In this document: piece after piece, positions 1-6,346 of the stretch | Position numbering within the stretch: position 1 is the stretch's first letter | Layout: every line of letters begins with the position of its first letter | Assembly: GCA_003157225.1 (NCBI GenBank) | Contig: PMIZ01000434.1 | Location: forward strand, 1-9,819 | DNA length: 9,819 nucleotides | Direction: 5' to 3' | Origin: Actinomycetota bacterium | GTDB taxonomy: Bacteria; Actinomycetota; Thermoleophilia; RBG-16-64-13 | Notes under the pieces: generated by a model | Seen by the model: the letters and a program-made list of their open reading frames with translations, nothing else | Database searches by the model: none | What the model was told of the DNA's origin: nothing | Position numbers and translations under genes: made by a program

Positions 1-1
1 A

Positions 2-37
2 GACGAGGCCTTCTTGAGCAGTTCGGCCCCGGGATGA
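2..37 (+). CDS. rimM: Probable 3' end of rimM (16S rRNA processing protein), partial
   Basis: A reading frame open from the window edge ends at a TGA that overlaps the trmD start codon in an ATGA arrangement, as is typical of translationally coupled genes. Only eleven codons are visible (DEAFLSSSAPG), too few to recognise a family. The assignment to RimM rests on established gene order, because rimM normally lies directly upstream of trmD in actinobacteria and many other bacteria. The trmD frame is also open to the window edge, so this call is inferred from context only. Confidence 0.35.
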   Translation, partial: DEAFLSSSAPG

Positions 38-753
38 AGCGTTTCGACATCTTCACTCTGGTTCCCGAAGCCTTCGGCTGGTTCGTGCAACAGCACCCCG
101 TCTCCACCGCCATCCAGTCCGGCGCGGTTTCCATCTTCGTGCACAACATCCGCGACTACAGCCCGTTGCCGCACCACGAGGTCGACGACACCCCCTACGG
201 AGGGGGACCGGGAATGGTTGGCCGAGTTGATATCGTGGGCAACGCACTCGAGCAGGTGTTCCGCGAACCGCCGCGCCAGGTGCGCGAGAGCCGGGATGTC
301 TTCGTGCTGGCCGCGGGAGGGCGTCCCTTCGATCACGCTTGCGGCCTGGGACTGTCCCGGAGCGAACGGGATCTCGTGCTGTTGTGCGGTCGCTTCGAGG
401 GCTTTGACGCCAGGGTGGAGTGTCTGTTCGCGAGCGGATCGATGTCCGTCGGACCCTACGTTCTAGCAGGGGGAGAGGTGGCGGCCCTCGCGGTGGTCGA
501 AGCGGTTGTCCGTCATCTGCCTGGTTCGCTGGGCAACACGGAGAGCGTGGTCGAGGAATCGTTCAGCGAAGGGCTGGAGGGCAGAGTGGAGTACCCGCAC
601 TATACTCGGCCTCGTGAGTACGGAGGGCTGGAAGTGCCGGCGGTCCTCGTGAGCGGGGATCATGGCGCGATCGCGCGGTGGCGGCGTGAGAATGCCCGTC
701 CTTCGCCGTGGAGACTATCGACAGACGTGGGAGATGATCCTATTGGACGGTGA
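34..753 (+). CDS. trmD: tRNA (guanine-N1-)-methyltransferase TrmD
   Basis: TrmD is a SPOUT-class methyltransferase that uses S-adenosylmethionine to methylate N1 of G37, 3' of the anticodon, in tRNAs reading CNN codons; this prevents +1 frameshifting. The 239-residue length is normal. Visible family motifs are YGGGPGM (residues 55-61), CGRFEGFDARV (118-128), the trefoil-knot stretch SVGPYVLAGGE (138-148), YPHYTRP and the C-terminal LVSGDHGAIARWRRE. The position I align to the catalytic Asp of E. coli TrmD (D169) is Glu156 here. As I recall, mycobacterial TrmD also has Glu there, so this is probably lineage-typical rather than a defect. The start ATG overlaps the preceding TGA. No Shine-Dalgarno is evident, consistent with coupling to rimM. 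The 3' end overlaps, or nearly touches, the following signal peptidase gene. Confidence 0.97.
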   Translation: MKRFDIFTLVPEAFGWFVQQHPVSTAIQSGAVSIFVHNIRDYSPLPHHEVDDTPYGGGPGMVGRVDIVGNALEQVFREPPRQVRESRDVFVLAAGGRPFDHACGLGLSRSERDLVLLCGRFEGFDARVECLFASGSMSVGPYVLAGGEVAALAVVEAVVRHLPGSLGNTESVVEESFSEGLEGRVEYPHYTRPREYGGLEVPAVLVSGDHGAIARWRRENARPSPWRLSTDVGDDPIGR

Positions 754-1414
754 TCGCGAACAGAGGGGCTGGCCCATCGAGCACGCGCCGGCCCCTGCGC
801 TGGATGACGACAGTCCGTTGAGCCGGGAGGCTGCTGCCGAGGAGGCGCCCGGCGGCGTTGCTGCGCCCGTTGAGCCGGTTCCGCGCGCGGAGAAGAAGCG
901 GAGGAGGGCCCTGGGAACCGCCCTCGAGATAGTCGTCATCGTGGCGGCGGCGTTCGCCATCGCCATGCTCGTCCAGGCTTTTCTCGTGAAGCCCTTCACC
1001 ATCCATCAGGTATCGATGGAGCCCACCCTGAACGAGGGCGACCGGATCCTCATCAGCCGGCTGACCTACCACTTCCGCGACCCCAAGAACGGCGACGTCA
1101 TCGTCTTCCATTCGCCGGTGAAGCCAGGCGAGGACTTGGTCAAGCGGGTCATCGCGGTGGGAGGGGACCGCGTCTCTGTCAGCGACGGCAAGGTCTACGT
1201 GAACGGGGTGGCCCAGGTGGAGCCCTACCTGCTTGAACAAGGGTTCGCGGGCGACTACCCCGAGACGAAGATCCCGACGGGGAAGCTGTTCGTCATGGGC
1301 GACAATCGAAACAACAGCGGCGACAGCCGGTTCTTCGGGCCCATAGATAGAAAGTCGGTGATCGGCTGCGCCTTCGTAGTGTACTGGCCCATCAAGCACT
1401 GGAAGGGACTCTAG
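734..1414 (+). CDS. lepB: Type I signal peptidase, first copy (lepB1)
   Basis: Membrane-anchored serine protease (S26 family) that removes signal peptides from exported proteins. It has one membrane segment (about residues 58-80, preceded by basic EKKRRR) followed by an extracytoplasmic catalytic domain. The Ser/Lys dyad is visible: Ser94 in VSMEPT and Lys137 in LVKRVIAVGGD. Box E is GDNRNNSGDSR near the C-terminus, and the protein ends YWPIKHWKGL. The start is uncertain. ATG 734 gives 226 residues and a 20-base overlap with trmD. TTG 743 sits at better spacing from a GGGAG at 729-733. ATG 692 and ATG 662 are in frame but overlap trmD more. The roughly 50 residues before the membrane segment are acidic and Pro/Ala-rich, with no domain I recognise. 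This is a paralogue of the gene at 2146. Confidence 0.93.
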   Translation: MILLDGDREQRGWPIEHAPAPALDDDSPLSREAAAEEAPGGVAAPVEPVPRAEKKRRRALGTALEIVVIVAAAFAIAMLVQAFLVKPFTIHQVSMEPTLNEGDRILISRLTYHFRDPKNGDVIVFHSPVKPGEDLVKRVIAVGGDRVSVSDGKVYVNGVAQVEPYLLEQGFAGDYPETKIPTGKLFVMGDNRNNSGDSRFFGPIDRKSVIGCAFVVYWPIKHWKGL

Positions 1415-1580
1415 GCGGCTGCCGAACAACGAAGCCACGGCCACCAGGACACGCTGGCCGGCGCGATACCGCGTTCTCGGTCGCGCCACAAGCGCTGCTA
1501 TTCGCGCTTCCTGCGTCCTTGTCTCGCGCGTGGCGATCGTGTCCACGCCCAGAGCGCACCCGGCGCGGCGTCGTTTTCAG

Positions 1581-1595
1581 CGGCCTGTTCGGCCG
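1581..1595 (+). terminator. Small hairpin, weak terminator candidate after lepB1
   Basis: CGGCC, a five-base loop TGTTC, then GGCCG form a perfect 5-bp stem, followed by ATTGT. The stem is short and the T-run is poor, so this is not a canonical intrinsic terminator. Its location between lepB1 and the rplS promoter candidate is the main support. Confidence 0.25.
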
Positions 1596-1616
1596 ATTGT
1601 CCGGATTCGTGCCGGG

Positions 1617-1645
1617 TTGCATTCGCGCGTCTGATGCTCTAAAGT
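1617..1645 (+). promoter_or_regulatory. Candidate sigma70-type promoter for rplS
   Basis: TTGCAT (1617-1622) and TAAAGT (1640-1645) are separated by 17 bases, the optimal spacing for a housekeeping promoter. The -10 hexamer matches TATAAT at four positions, including the key T, A and final T; the -35 matches TTGACA only in its first three bases. Transcription would begin near 1652 and leave a leader of about 58 bases before rplS. The prediction is by eye. Confidence 0.4.
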
Positions 1646-1710
1646 CTGCTGACTCTTCTTTGAAGTGGGTCGTCCAATGACGCTGGAATAGATCGGGACT
1701 GGGTATTTAC

Positions 1711-2058
1711 ATGGGTGCGATTGAAGAATTCGAGCGGAAGCAGCTGCGCGAAGACCTTCCGGTTTTCAAGTCTGGGGATACTTTGCGCGTGCATTTCAAG
1801 GTCATCGAGGGGAGCCGGGAGAGGATCCAGGTCTTCCAGGGGTTCTGCATCCGCAGGCAAGGTCAGGGCTCACGCGAGACCTTCACGGTGCGCAAGCAGT
1901 CTTTCGGAGTAGGCGTCGAACGTACGTTCCCGCTCCATTCTCCCAAGATCGAGAAGATCGAGGTCACCGCCATCGGCGACGTGGCCCGGGCCAAGCTCTA
2001 CTACCTGCGCGAGAAGTTGGGCAAGAAAGCCCGCGTCAAAGAGAAACGCCTCTCCTAG
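1711..2058 (+). CDS. rplS: 50S ribosomal protein L19
   Basis: L19 sits at the 30S-50S interface of the ribosome. The 115-residue protein carries the near-invariant family core: residues like [16 protein letters not shown], then [39 protein letters not shown] and AKLYYLRE, ending in a basic tail ([12 protein letters not shown]). Length and motif order are as expected. The ATG at 1711 has only a weak Shine-Dalgarno (GGG runs several bases upstream), unusual for an abundant ribosomal protein, but the conserved N-terminus [13 protein letters not shown] fits this start. It is followed after 87 bases by a signal peptidase gene, as in mycobacteria and Streptomyces, where rplS neighbours lepB/sip genes. 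It is probably transcribed from the promoter candidate at 1617-1645. Confidence 0.98.
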   Translation: MGAIEEFERKQLREDLPVFKSGDTLRVHFKVIEGSRERIQVFQGFCIRRQGQGSRETFTVRKQSFGVGVERTFPLHSPKIEKIEVTAIGDVARAKLYYLREKLGKKARVKEKRLS

Positions 2059-2145
2059 TGCCCGTTCCGCGATGACGGTCCGGCCAGCGAGTTCGCACTT
2101 CTGCCCGTCTTCGCAACGAAGTCGCGGCCATCGAGTGCGCAACTG

Positions 2146-2751
2146 GTGAGCGAACCGGATTCAGGCGTTGTCCCGGAGCCTCTCATCGGCGGCTCTGGTG
2201 AGGCCGCCCAGGAGCTTGCGGGGAGCAGGGAGCGGTACAAGGCTATTCGCTTGGTTCTGGAAGTGGTCGTCATCGTGGCGGCCGCCTTTCTCTTGGCGCT
2301 TCTCATCCAGCAGTTCGTGCTCAAGCCGTTCGTCATTCCCTCGCCCTCCATGGAGCCGACGCTGGTGCAAGGCGATCGAGTCTTGGTCAACCGGCTTGTC
2401 TATCACTTCCGGTCTCCGAAGCGAGGGGACGTCATCGTGTTCCATCCCCCGGGAGTCGAGACTACTGAGCCGTTCATCAAGCGGGTGGTCGCCGTGGGCG
2501 GAGACACCGTCGCCGTTCATGACGGGGTCCTCTGGGTCAACGGCCAGGCTCAGAACGAGCCCTTCATCAAAGAGCACCCTATCGTCGAGGACTACCCCGA
2601 AGTCCACATAGCGCCGGGGTACGTCTGGGCCATGGGCGACAACCGCAACAACAGCGGCGACAGCCGCGTGTTCGGCCCGGTCAAAGAGGATGAGATCATC
2701 GGTGAAGCGTTCGCGGTGTATTGGCCCATCGGGCGCATGAAGGGCCTCTAG
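2146..2751 (+). CDS. lepB: Type I signal peptidase, second copy (lepB2)
   Basis: Second S26-family signal peptidase, 201 residues, with a short cytoplasmic N-terminus, one membrane segment (about residues 36-57, LVLEVVVIVAAAFLLALLIQ) and an outside catalytic domain. The catalytic Ser68 lies in PSMEPT and the general-base Lys112 in FIKRVVAVGGD. Box E is GDNRNNSGDSR and the C-terminus YWPIGRMKGL, both shared with lepB1. Parts of the coding DNA are also near-identical between the copies, for example around the membrane segment and box E. The start is GTG 2146, with no strong Shine-Dalgarno; the frame is closed by an upstream stop, which limits other choices. It lies 87 bases after rplS and 11 bases before rnhB, so it is probably in one operon with them. 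Both copies keep the dyad, so both should be active. Confidence 0.95.
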   Translation: MSEPDSGVVPEPLIGGSGEAAQELAGSRERYKAIRLVLEVVVIVAAAFLLALLIQQFVLKPFVIPSPSMEPTLVQGDRVLVNRLVYHFRSPKRGDVIVFHPPGVETTEPFIKRVVAVGGDTVAVHDGVLWVNGQAQNEPFIKEHPIVEDYPEVHIAPGYVWAMGDNRNNSGDSRVFGPVKEDEIIGEAFAVYWPIGRMKGL

Positions 2752-2762
2752 CCCCGCGGCTC

Positions 2763-3470
2763 ATGGCGACGAAGCCTCCGCGCAAGAAAGGCCGCGTCTC
2801 CGATCCGTTTCGATTCGACAGGGCTCTGCTGGCCGAACACGCAGGCGGCGACGAGGGAGGGCGGAGCGACCTCAGGCTAGCAGGAGCCGACGAGGTCGGG
2901 CGGGGTTGTCTGGCGGGGCCGCTGGTGGTGGCGGCCGTGGTGCTCGACTACGCGGCGGCTCCCTTTCCGCACCTGGATGGCCTCACCGACTCCAAACTGC
3001 TCACGCTGGAGGTGCGGGAAACGCTCTACCGAGGCGTCCTGCGCACTGCATCCCGGGTGTGCTGGGTGGCGACTTCTCCTCTCACCATCGACACCCGCGG
3101 TCTGCACCGCTGCAACCTGGCGGCACTCTGCCGGGTGCTCGAGTCGTTGCGGGGCGAGTACCGGATGGCTATCGTCGATGGGTTCGACCTGCGCCGGCCC
3201 GAACTGCGGGCGCGGGCCTTGATCGGCGGAGACTACAAGAGCGCTGCCGTGGCCGCGGCCTCCGTGGTGGCGAAGGTTGTTCGAGACCGGCTGATGAGGG
3301 CGATGGCGCCTGCGTTTCCGGAGTACGGGTTCGAAGGCCACGTGGGGTATTCCACGGACGTGCACCGGGAGGCGCTGCGGCGCCACGGGCCGTGTGCCTT
3401 GCACCGGCTCAGCTTTCGGGGGGTGGAGAATCCGCAGTTGGAGCTGTGGGAAGATCAGGCGATGCGGTAG
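2763..3470 (+). CDS. rnhB: Ribonuclease HII
   Basis: RNase HII cuts the RNA strand of RNA-DNA hybrids and nicks 5' of single ribonucleotides embedded in DNA, starting ribonucleotide excision repair. The four acidic residues of the family are visible: Asp43 and Glu44 in AGADEVGRG, Asp139 in IVDG and Asp175 in VVRDRL. Other family motifs are DSKLLT, GGDYKSAAVAAASVVAKV, the glycine-rich YGFEGHVGYST and the tail RHGPCALHRLSFRGV. I chose ATG 2763, giving 235 residues, because it lies 11 bases after the lepB2 stop. An in-frame ATG at 2721 would overlap lepB2 by 31 bases and add 14 residues unlike the family. The first 35 or so residues are a basic, poorly conserved extension. The 3' end overlaps the convergent mutY-like gene by 16 bases. 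Confidence 0.96.
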   Translation: MATKPPRKKGRVSDPFRFDRALLAEHAGGDEGGRSDLRLAGADEVGRGCLAGPLVVAAVVLDYAAAPFPHLDGLTDSKLLTLEVRETLYRGVLRTASRVCWVATSPLTIDTRGLHRCNLAALCRVLESLRGEYRMAIVDGFDLRRPELRARALIGGDYKSAAVAAASVVAKVVRDRLMRAMAPAFPEYGFEGHVGYSTDVHREALRRHGPCALHRLSFRGVENPQLELWEDQAMR

Positions 3471-4312
3471 TTCTGCCCTTCTTGCAGGAGGAAGCCTTCG
3501 TCGGCCAACTGGTCGAGAATGCTCTTCACCTCGCTCTCCTCGCGGTCCCGCAATCGGGGGCCGGCTCTCAACGCATCCAGAACGATGCCCCGCGGACCGG
3601 CCTCGAGTAGGGCGCGGAGGATAGCTCCCCGCGCCTCGCGCCGGGAGCCGGCAAAGGGGGACTGCGCGGCATGATGCCTGCTCCTGCGGCTGGGATTGGG
3701 CCCGGCCGTCTTGATCCAGGCCCCATAGTCCATGAGCGCGTAGTACCAGTCTCGGGGGTTCTCTGTGTCAAGCGCCAGCACCACCAGAGGGAGGAGTTCG
3801 GCATCGGAGACGGACGTGCATTCTTGAAAGAAGAAGTGGATGAACGCCGACCGGATATTCGTCTCGATAAAAGGCAGCGGCCGATCGTAGGCGTAGACGC
3901 AGACGGCAGCCGCCGTGGCCGTGCCGATTCCTGGAAGTTCGCGGAGCTTGGCAACTGAGCCGGGGACCACGCCTCCATGGTCAGTCTCGATGATCTGACA
4001 ACTTCGTTGGAGCGCGAGAGCTCGGCGGTTGTAGCCGAGGCCCTGCCAGGCGGAAAGGACCTCGCTCGTAGGGGCGGCAGCCAGCGCGCCCAGCGTCGGG
4101 AACGCGGCCACGAAGCTCTGGTACTTGGGGACCACGCGCACGACCTGCGTCTGCTGGAGCATGACCTCGGAAACGAGGATGGCGTAGGCGTCATGCGTAT
4201 GCCGCCAGGGTAGGTCTCGAGAGTGTTGCGCATAGTGGTCCAGCACCAGCTGTCTGAAGGTATGAATGTCATCAGGCGGCCGAGGCAAGTCGCTGCTCCA
4301 ATCTGCTACCAA
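3455..4312 (-). CDS. MutY-like HhH-GPD adenine/mismatch DNA glycosylase lacking the Fe-S cluster
   Basis: Helix-hairpin-helix GPD-superfamily glycosylase, closest by eye to A/G-specific adenine glycosylase MutY, which removes A opposite 8-oxoguanine. Visible are LPWR (34-37), the MutY signature VSEVMLQQTQV (47-57) with the expected catalytic Glu49, GLGYNRRA (91-98) and the HhH LRELPGIGTATAAAV (123-137). At the position of MutY's catalytic Asp (ILDGNV in E. coli, D138) it reads FIETNI, so Glu150 replaces Asp. The only cysteines are C105, C138 and C165; the C-terminal four-cysteine [4Fe-4S] motif is absent. Instead the protein runs MDYGAWIKTAGPNPSRRSRHH and ends in a winged-helix-like segment (about 228-285). 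At 285 residues it is shorter than E. coli MutY and lacks the NUDIX-like 8-oxoG recognition domain. The start is TTG 4312; GTG at residue 23 is an alternative. It lies alone on the minus strand inside a conserved plus-strand block. The exact substrate is uncertain. Confidence 0.85.
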   Translation of the reverse strand: MVADWSSDLPRPPDDIHTFRQLVLDHYAQHSRDLPWRHTHDAYAILVSEVMLQQTQVVRVVPKYQSFVAAFPTLGALAAAPTSEVLSAWQGLGYNRRALALQRSCQIIETDHGGVVPGSVAKLRELPGIGTATAAAVCVYAYDRPLPFIETNIRSAFIHFFFQECTSVSDAELLPLVVLALDTENPRDWYYALMDYGAWIKTAGPNPSRRSRHHAAQSPFAGSRREARGAILRALLEAGPRGIVLDALRAGPRLRDREESEVKSILDQLADEGFLLQEGQNYRIA

Positions 4313-4385
4313 AGTCTCACGCGGGTTCTTCGCGGCACGGCTACTGTCCAGCTGTCTGATCGTGTGGCGCCAATCCAGGGAGGCC

Positions 4386-4775
4386 GTGCTGAAAACCGAC
4401 GTGCATCAGCCTGTGGACCGGACGGCGAGAGGCCGGACCGGAGAGCAGATAGCAGCTGCGTTCCTGTGCGAACGAGGGTACCGCGTATTGACGAGGAACG
4501 AACGAACCCCGCTGGGCGAACTCGACCTCGTGTGCGCGGATGGGGTGGAGGTCGTGGTGGTGGAGGTGAAGGCTCGCTGCGGCGAGGAGTTCGGCAATGC
4601 CTTGGAGGCCATCGGGCCGCGCAAAGCGGCGAGGTTAAGAGGCGCTGCGCTGTGGTGGCTCGCAGATCAAGGCATGCTGCCTTGTCGCATACGGTTCGAT
4701 GCCGTGGCGGTGGAGCTAGACGGCCAGGGGCTGCCACGCAGCCTCCGGCACGTGAAAGACGTTCTCGGGGCCTAG
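4386..4775 (+). CDS. yraN: YraN/UPF0102 family nuclease-fold protein
   Basis: Small protein of the UPF0102 (YraN) family, which has a restriction-endonuclease-like fold; its cellular role is not settled. The family pattern is clear: TGEQIAAAFLCERGYRVLTRNERT, then GELDLV, then VVVVEVKAR, then FGNALEAIGPRKAARLR. The Glu/Asp of GELD and the Glu-x-Lys of VEVK correspond to PD-(D/E)XK-type active-site residues. I chose GTG 4386 (129 residues); AGGGAGG at 4377-4383 lies just upstream, though closer than optimal, and CTG 4389 or GTG 4401 are alternatives. A longer frame from ATG 4266 would run into the divergent mutY-like gene and adds no family sequence. It contains one of only two TTA leucine codons I see in the window. 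It is followed after 8 bases by comM, the usual neighbour. Confidence 0.9.
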   Translation: MLKTDVHQPVDRTARGRTGEQIAAAFLCERGYRVLTRNERTPLGELDLVCADGVEVVVVEVKARCGEEFGNALEAIGPRKAARLRGAALWWLADQGMLPCRIRFDAVAVELDGQGLPRSLRHVKDVLGA

Positions 4776-4783
4776 GGACCGCG

Positions 4784-6346
4784 GTGGGTGTCGCCTCAGT
4801 CTGGGGGTTCGCGCTGGTGGGCATCGATGCCGTGCCCGTGAGGGTGGAGGCGCATGCCCGCAATGGGTTGCCCGGGGTGACTATCGTGGGACTGCCGGGA
4901 GCCGCGGTGCGCGAAGCTCGCGAGCGGATCCGCTCGGGCGCGGCCTCCAGCGGTCTCGCTTTGCCTACCCAGCGCATAACTATCAACCTAAGCCCGGGCG
5001 ATGTGCCCAAGGATGGTCCGGGCTTCGACCTTCCGGTCGCCCTCGCGACCCTCGCCGCTTGTGGCCACCTGCCGGTCGAGTGCGTTCGCGACGTGGGGGC
5101 CGTGGGCGAAGTGTCGCTGGAAGGGGTCGTAAGGCCGACCCGCGGCATGGTCTCGGTGGCCGAGGCGGCCAGCAAGATCGGGGTCGGACTGCTTCTCACG
5201 CCAATGGAAGGGTTGCCGGCCGCCGTGGAAGTGAGTGCCATGCCGGTGGCCGGAGTACGCACCCTCGCTGAGGCGGTCATGGTGGTGAGAGACCAAGGGT
5301 GTCGGGAACGGGTGCTCGAGCGAGGGGCACGGTGGCTCAGGGCACGCGCAGATGGCGCGCCCGCTCTTGGGGAGGCTCCCGACTTGGCCGACGTAGTGGG
5401 TAACCATCAAGCCAAGAGGGCTCTGGAGATCGTGGCGGCGGGTGGTCATCACCTTCTGATGGTCGGATCGCCTGGATCCGGAAAGACCATGTTGGCTCGG
5501 CGCCTTGCGGGCATCTTGCCACCGCTCACGCGAGAAGAAGCGGTGGACGTCACCCGCGTGTGGAACGCCGCTGGTCTTCAGAGCGCACAAGCGGGCCTGG
5601 CTACGGACCGTCCCTTCCGGGCCCCGCACCACACTGCTTCCCGAGCGGCCCTCGTCGGTGGGGGAGCAACGCTTCGCCCGGGCGAGGTGAGTCTTGCTCA
5701 TCGCGGCGTGTTGTTCCTCGATGAGCTGCCCGAGTTCTCCCGGGATGCCCTGGAGGCGTTGAGGCAGCCGCTCGAAGAAGGTCGGGTGATCATCTCCCGA
5801 CGCTGTGGCACGTCGATGTTCCCGGCGGCTTGCACCTTGGTCGCCGCAATGAACCCATGCCCTTGCGGCTATCTCGGGCACCTGGACAAGGCGTGCCGCT
5901 GCCAGGCGATCGCCGTAGAGCGCTACCGGGCGCGAATCAGCGGGCCGCTCTTGGACCGCGTCGATGTTCTCATCGAGGTGCCCGCTTTGACGCTGACGGC
6001 GCTGGAGGAGCCTGCGCGAGCCGAGCGCTCTGCGATCGTCAGGCAGAGGGTAGCCGCGGCCAGGGAGTTCCGACGTGAGCGCCTGCAGCGATCGCCGGAG
6101 ACCCCCGGTCTCCCAGAGGGCAAGGCGGCGTGGAGCCTCGAGGACCGGAGTCTTCTGACTGCGGACGCGCGACGTCTTCTGCGCCAGGCGTTGGTCAGAG
6201 AGAGTCTAAGCGGCCGGGCGTACGTGCGCATAATCAGTCTAGCCCGCACCATCGCCGACCTGGACGGAGATCTGCCGGTGACGGCCGATCATCTGGCCGA
6301 GGCCTTGGCGCTCCGGCTGGACCACAGGCGGATCGGTTTCGGCTGA
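4784..6346 (+). CDS. comM: YifB/ComM family Mg-chelatase-like AAA+ ATPase
   Basis: ComM is an AAA+ hexameric helicase that, in naturally competent bacteria, drives branch migration during integration of incoming DNA; the family is also widespread in bacteria not known to be competent. The N-terminal ChlI-like domain (about residues 1-190) includes ARNGLPGVTIVGLPGAAVREARERIR and INLSPGDVPKDGPGFDLPVAL. The ATPase core has Walker A GSPGSGKT (228-235), a Walker B FLDE with Asp313/Glu314, and the family's NPCPCGYLG motif (Cys359, Cys361) followed by CRC. The C-terminal helical domain contains SGRAYVRIISLARTIADL. I chose GTG 4784, giving 520 residues, close to the family's usual length, with AGGGA at 4774-4778 five bases upstream. 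An in-frame ATG at 4223 would read through mutY-opposite and yraN sequence and is not credible. The stop overlaps the dprA start (TGATG). Confidence 0.96.
   Translation: MGVASVWGFALVGIDAVPVRVEAHARNGLPGVTIVGLPGAAVREARERIRSGAASSGLALPTQRITINLSPGDVPKDGPGFDLPVALATLAACGHLPVECVRDVGAVGEVSLEGVVRPTRGMVSVAEAASKIGVGLLLTPMEGLPAAVEVSAMPVAGVRTLAEAVMVVRDQGCRERVLERGARWLRARADGAPALGEAPDLADVVGNHQAKRALEIVAAGGHHLLMVGSPGSGKTMLARRLAGILPPLTREEAVDVTRVWNAAGLQSAQAGLATDRPFRAPHHTASRAALVGGGATLRPGEVSLAHRGVLFLDELPEFSRDALEALRQPLEEGRVIISRRCGTSMFPAACTLVAAMNPCPCGYLGHLDKACRCQAIAVERYRARISGPLLDRVDVLIEVPALTLTALEEPARAERSAIVRQRVAAAREFRRERLQRSPETPGLPEGKAAWSLEDRSLLTADARRLLRQALVRESLSGRAYVRIISLARTIADLDGDLPVTADHLAEALALRLDHRRIGFG

Larger units (their letters stand above)
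1415..1710. other. Intergenic gap between lepB1 and rplS
   Basis: About 296 bases without a convincing gene. Open frames crossing it on the minus strand are antisense extensions of lepB1 shadow frames with no recognisable protein. It holds a small hairpin (1581-1595) and a promoter-like element close to rplS (1617-1645), both listed separately. The four-codon ATG frame starting at 1677 is too short to call a leader peptide. This gap probably separates the trmD and rplS transcription units. Confidence 0.6.

Noticed and set aside
740..1546. 268-codon minus-strand open frame opposite lepB1
   Set aside because: It is a shadow of the GC-rich lepB1 coding frame; the protein has no recognisable motif and the plus-strand gene is certain.
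1592..1662. FliA/WhiG-like promoter elements (GCCGATTG at 1592, TAAAGTCT at 1640)
   Set aside because: Each half resembles part of the TAAAGTTT-n11-GCCGATAA consensus, but they are in the wrong order and neither has its partner at the right spacing.
1677..1691. Four-codon ATG frame upstream of rplS as a regulatory leader peptide
   Set aside because: It is too short, has no Shine-Dalgarno, and a start-stop pair this short is expected by chance.
4223..4783. Long N-terminal extension of comM from ATG 4223
   Set aside because: It runs antisense to the start of the mutY-like gene and through yraN in another frame, and its sequence is Arg/Gly-rich with no family similarity. GTG 4784 has a Shine-Dalgarno and gives the normal ComM N-terminus.
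6130..6345. In-frame extension of dprA upstream of ATG 6346
   Set aside because: It lies wholly inside the conserved C-terminal domain of comM and resembles no DprA N-terminus.
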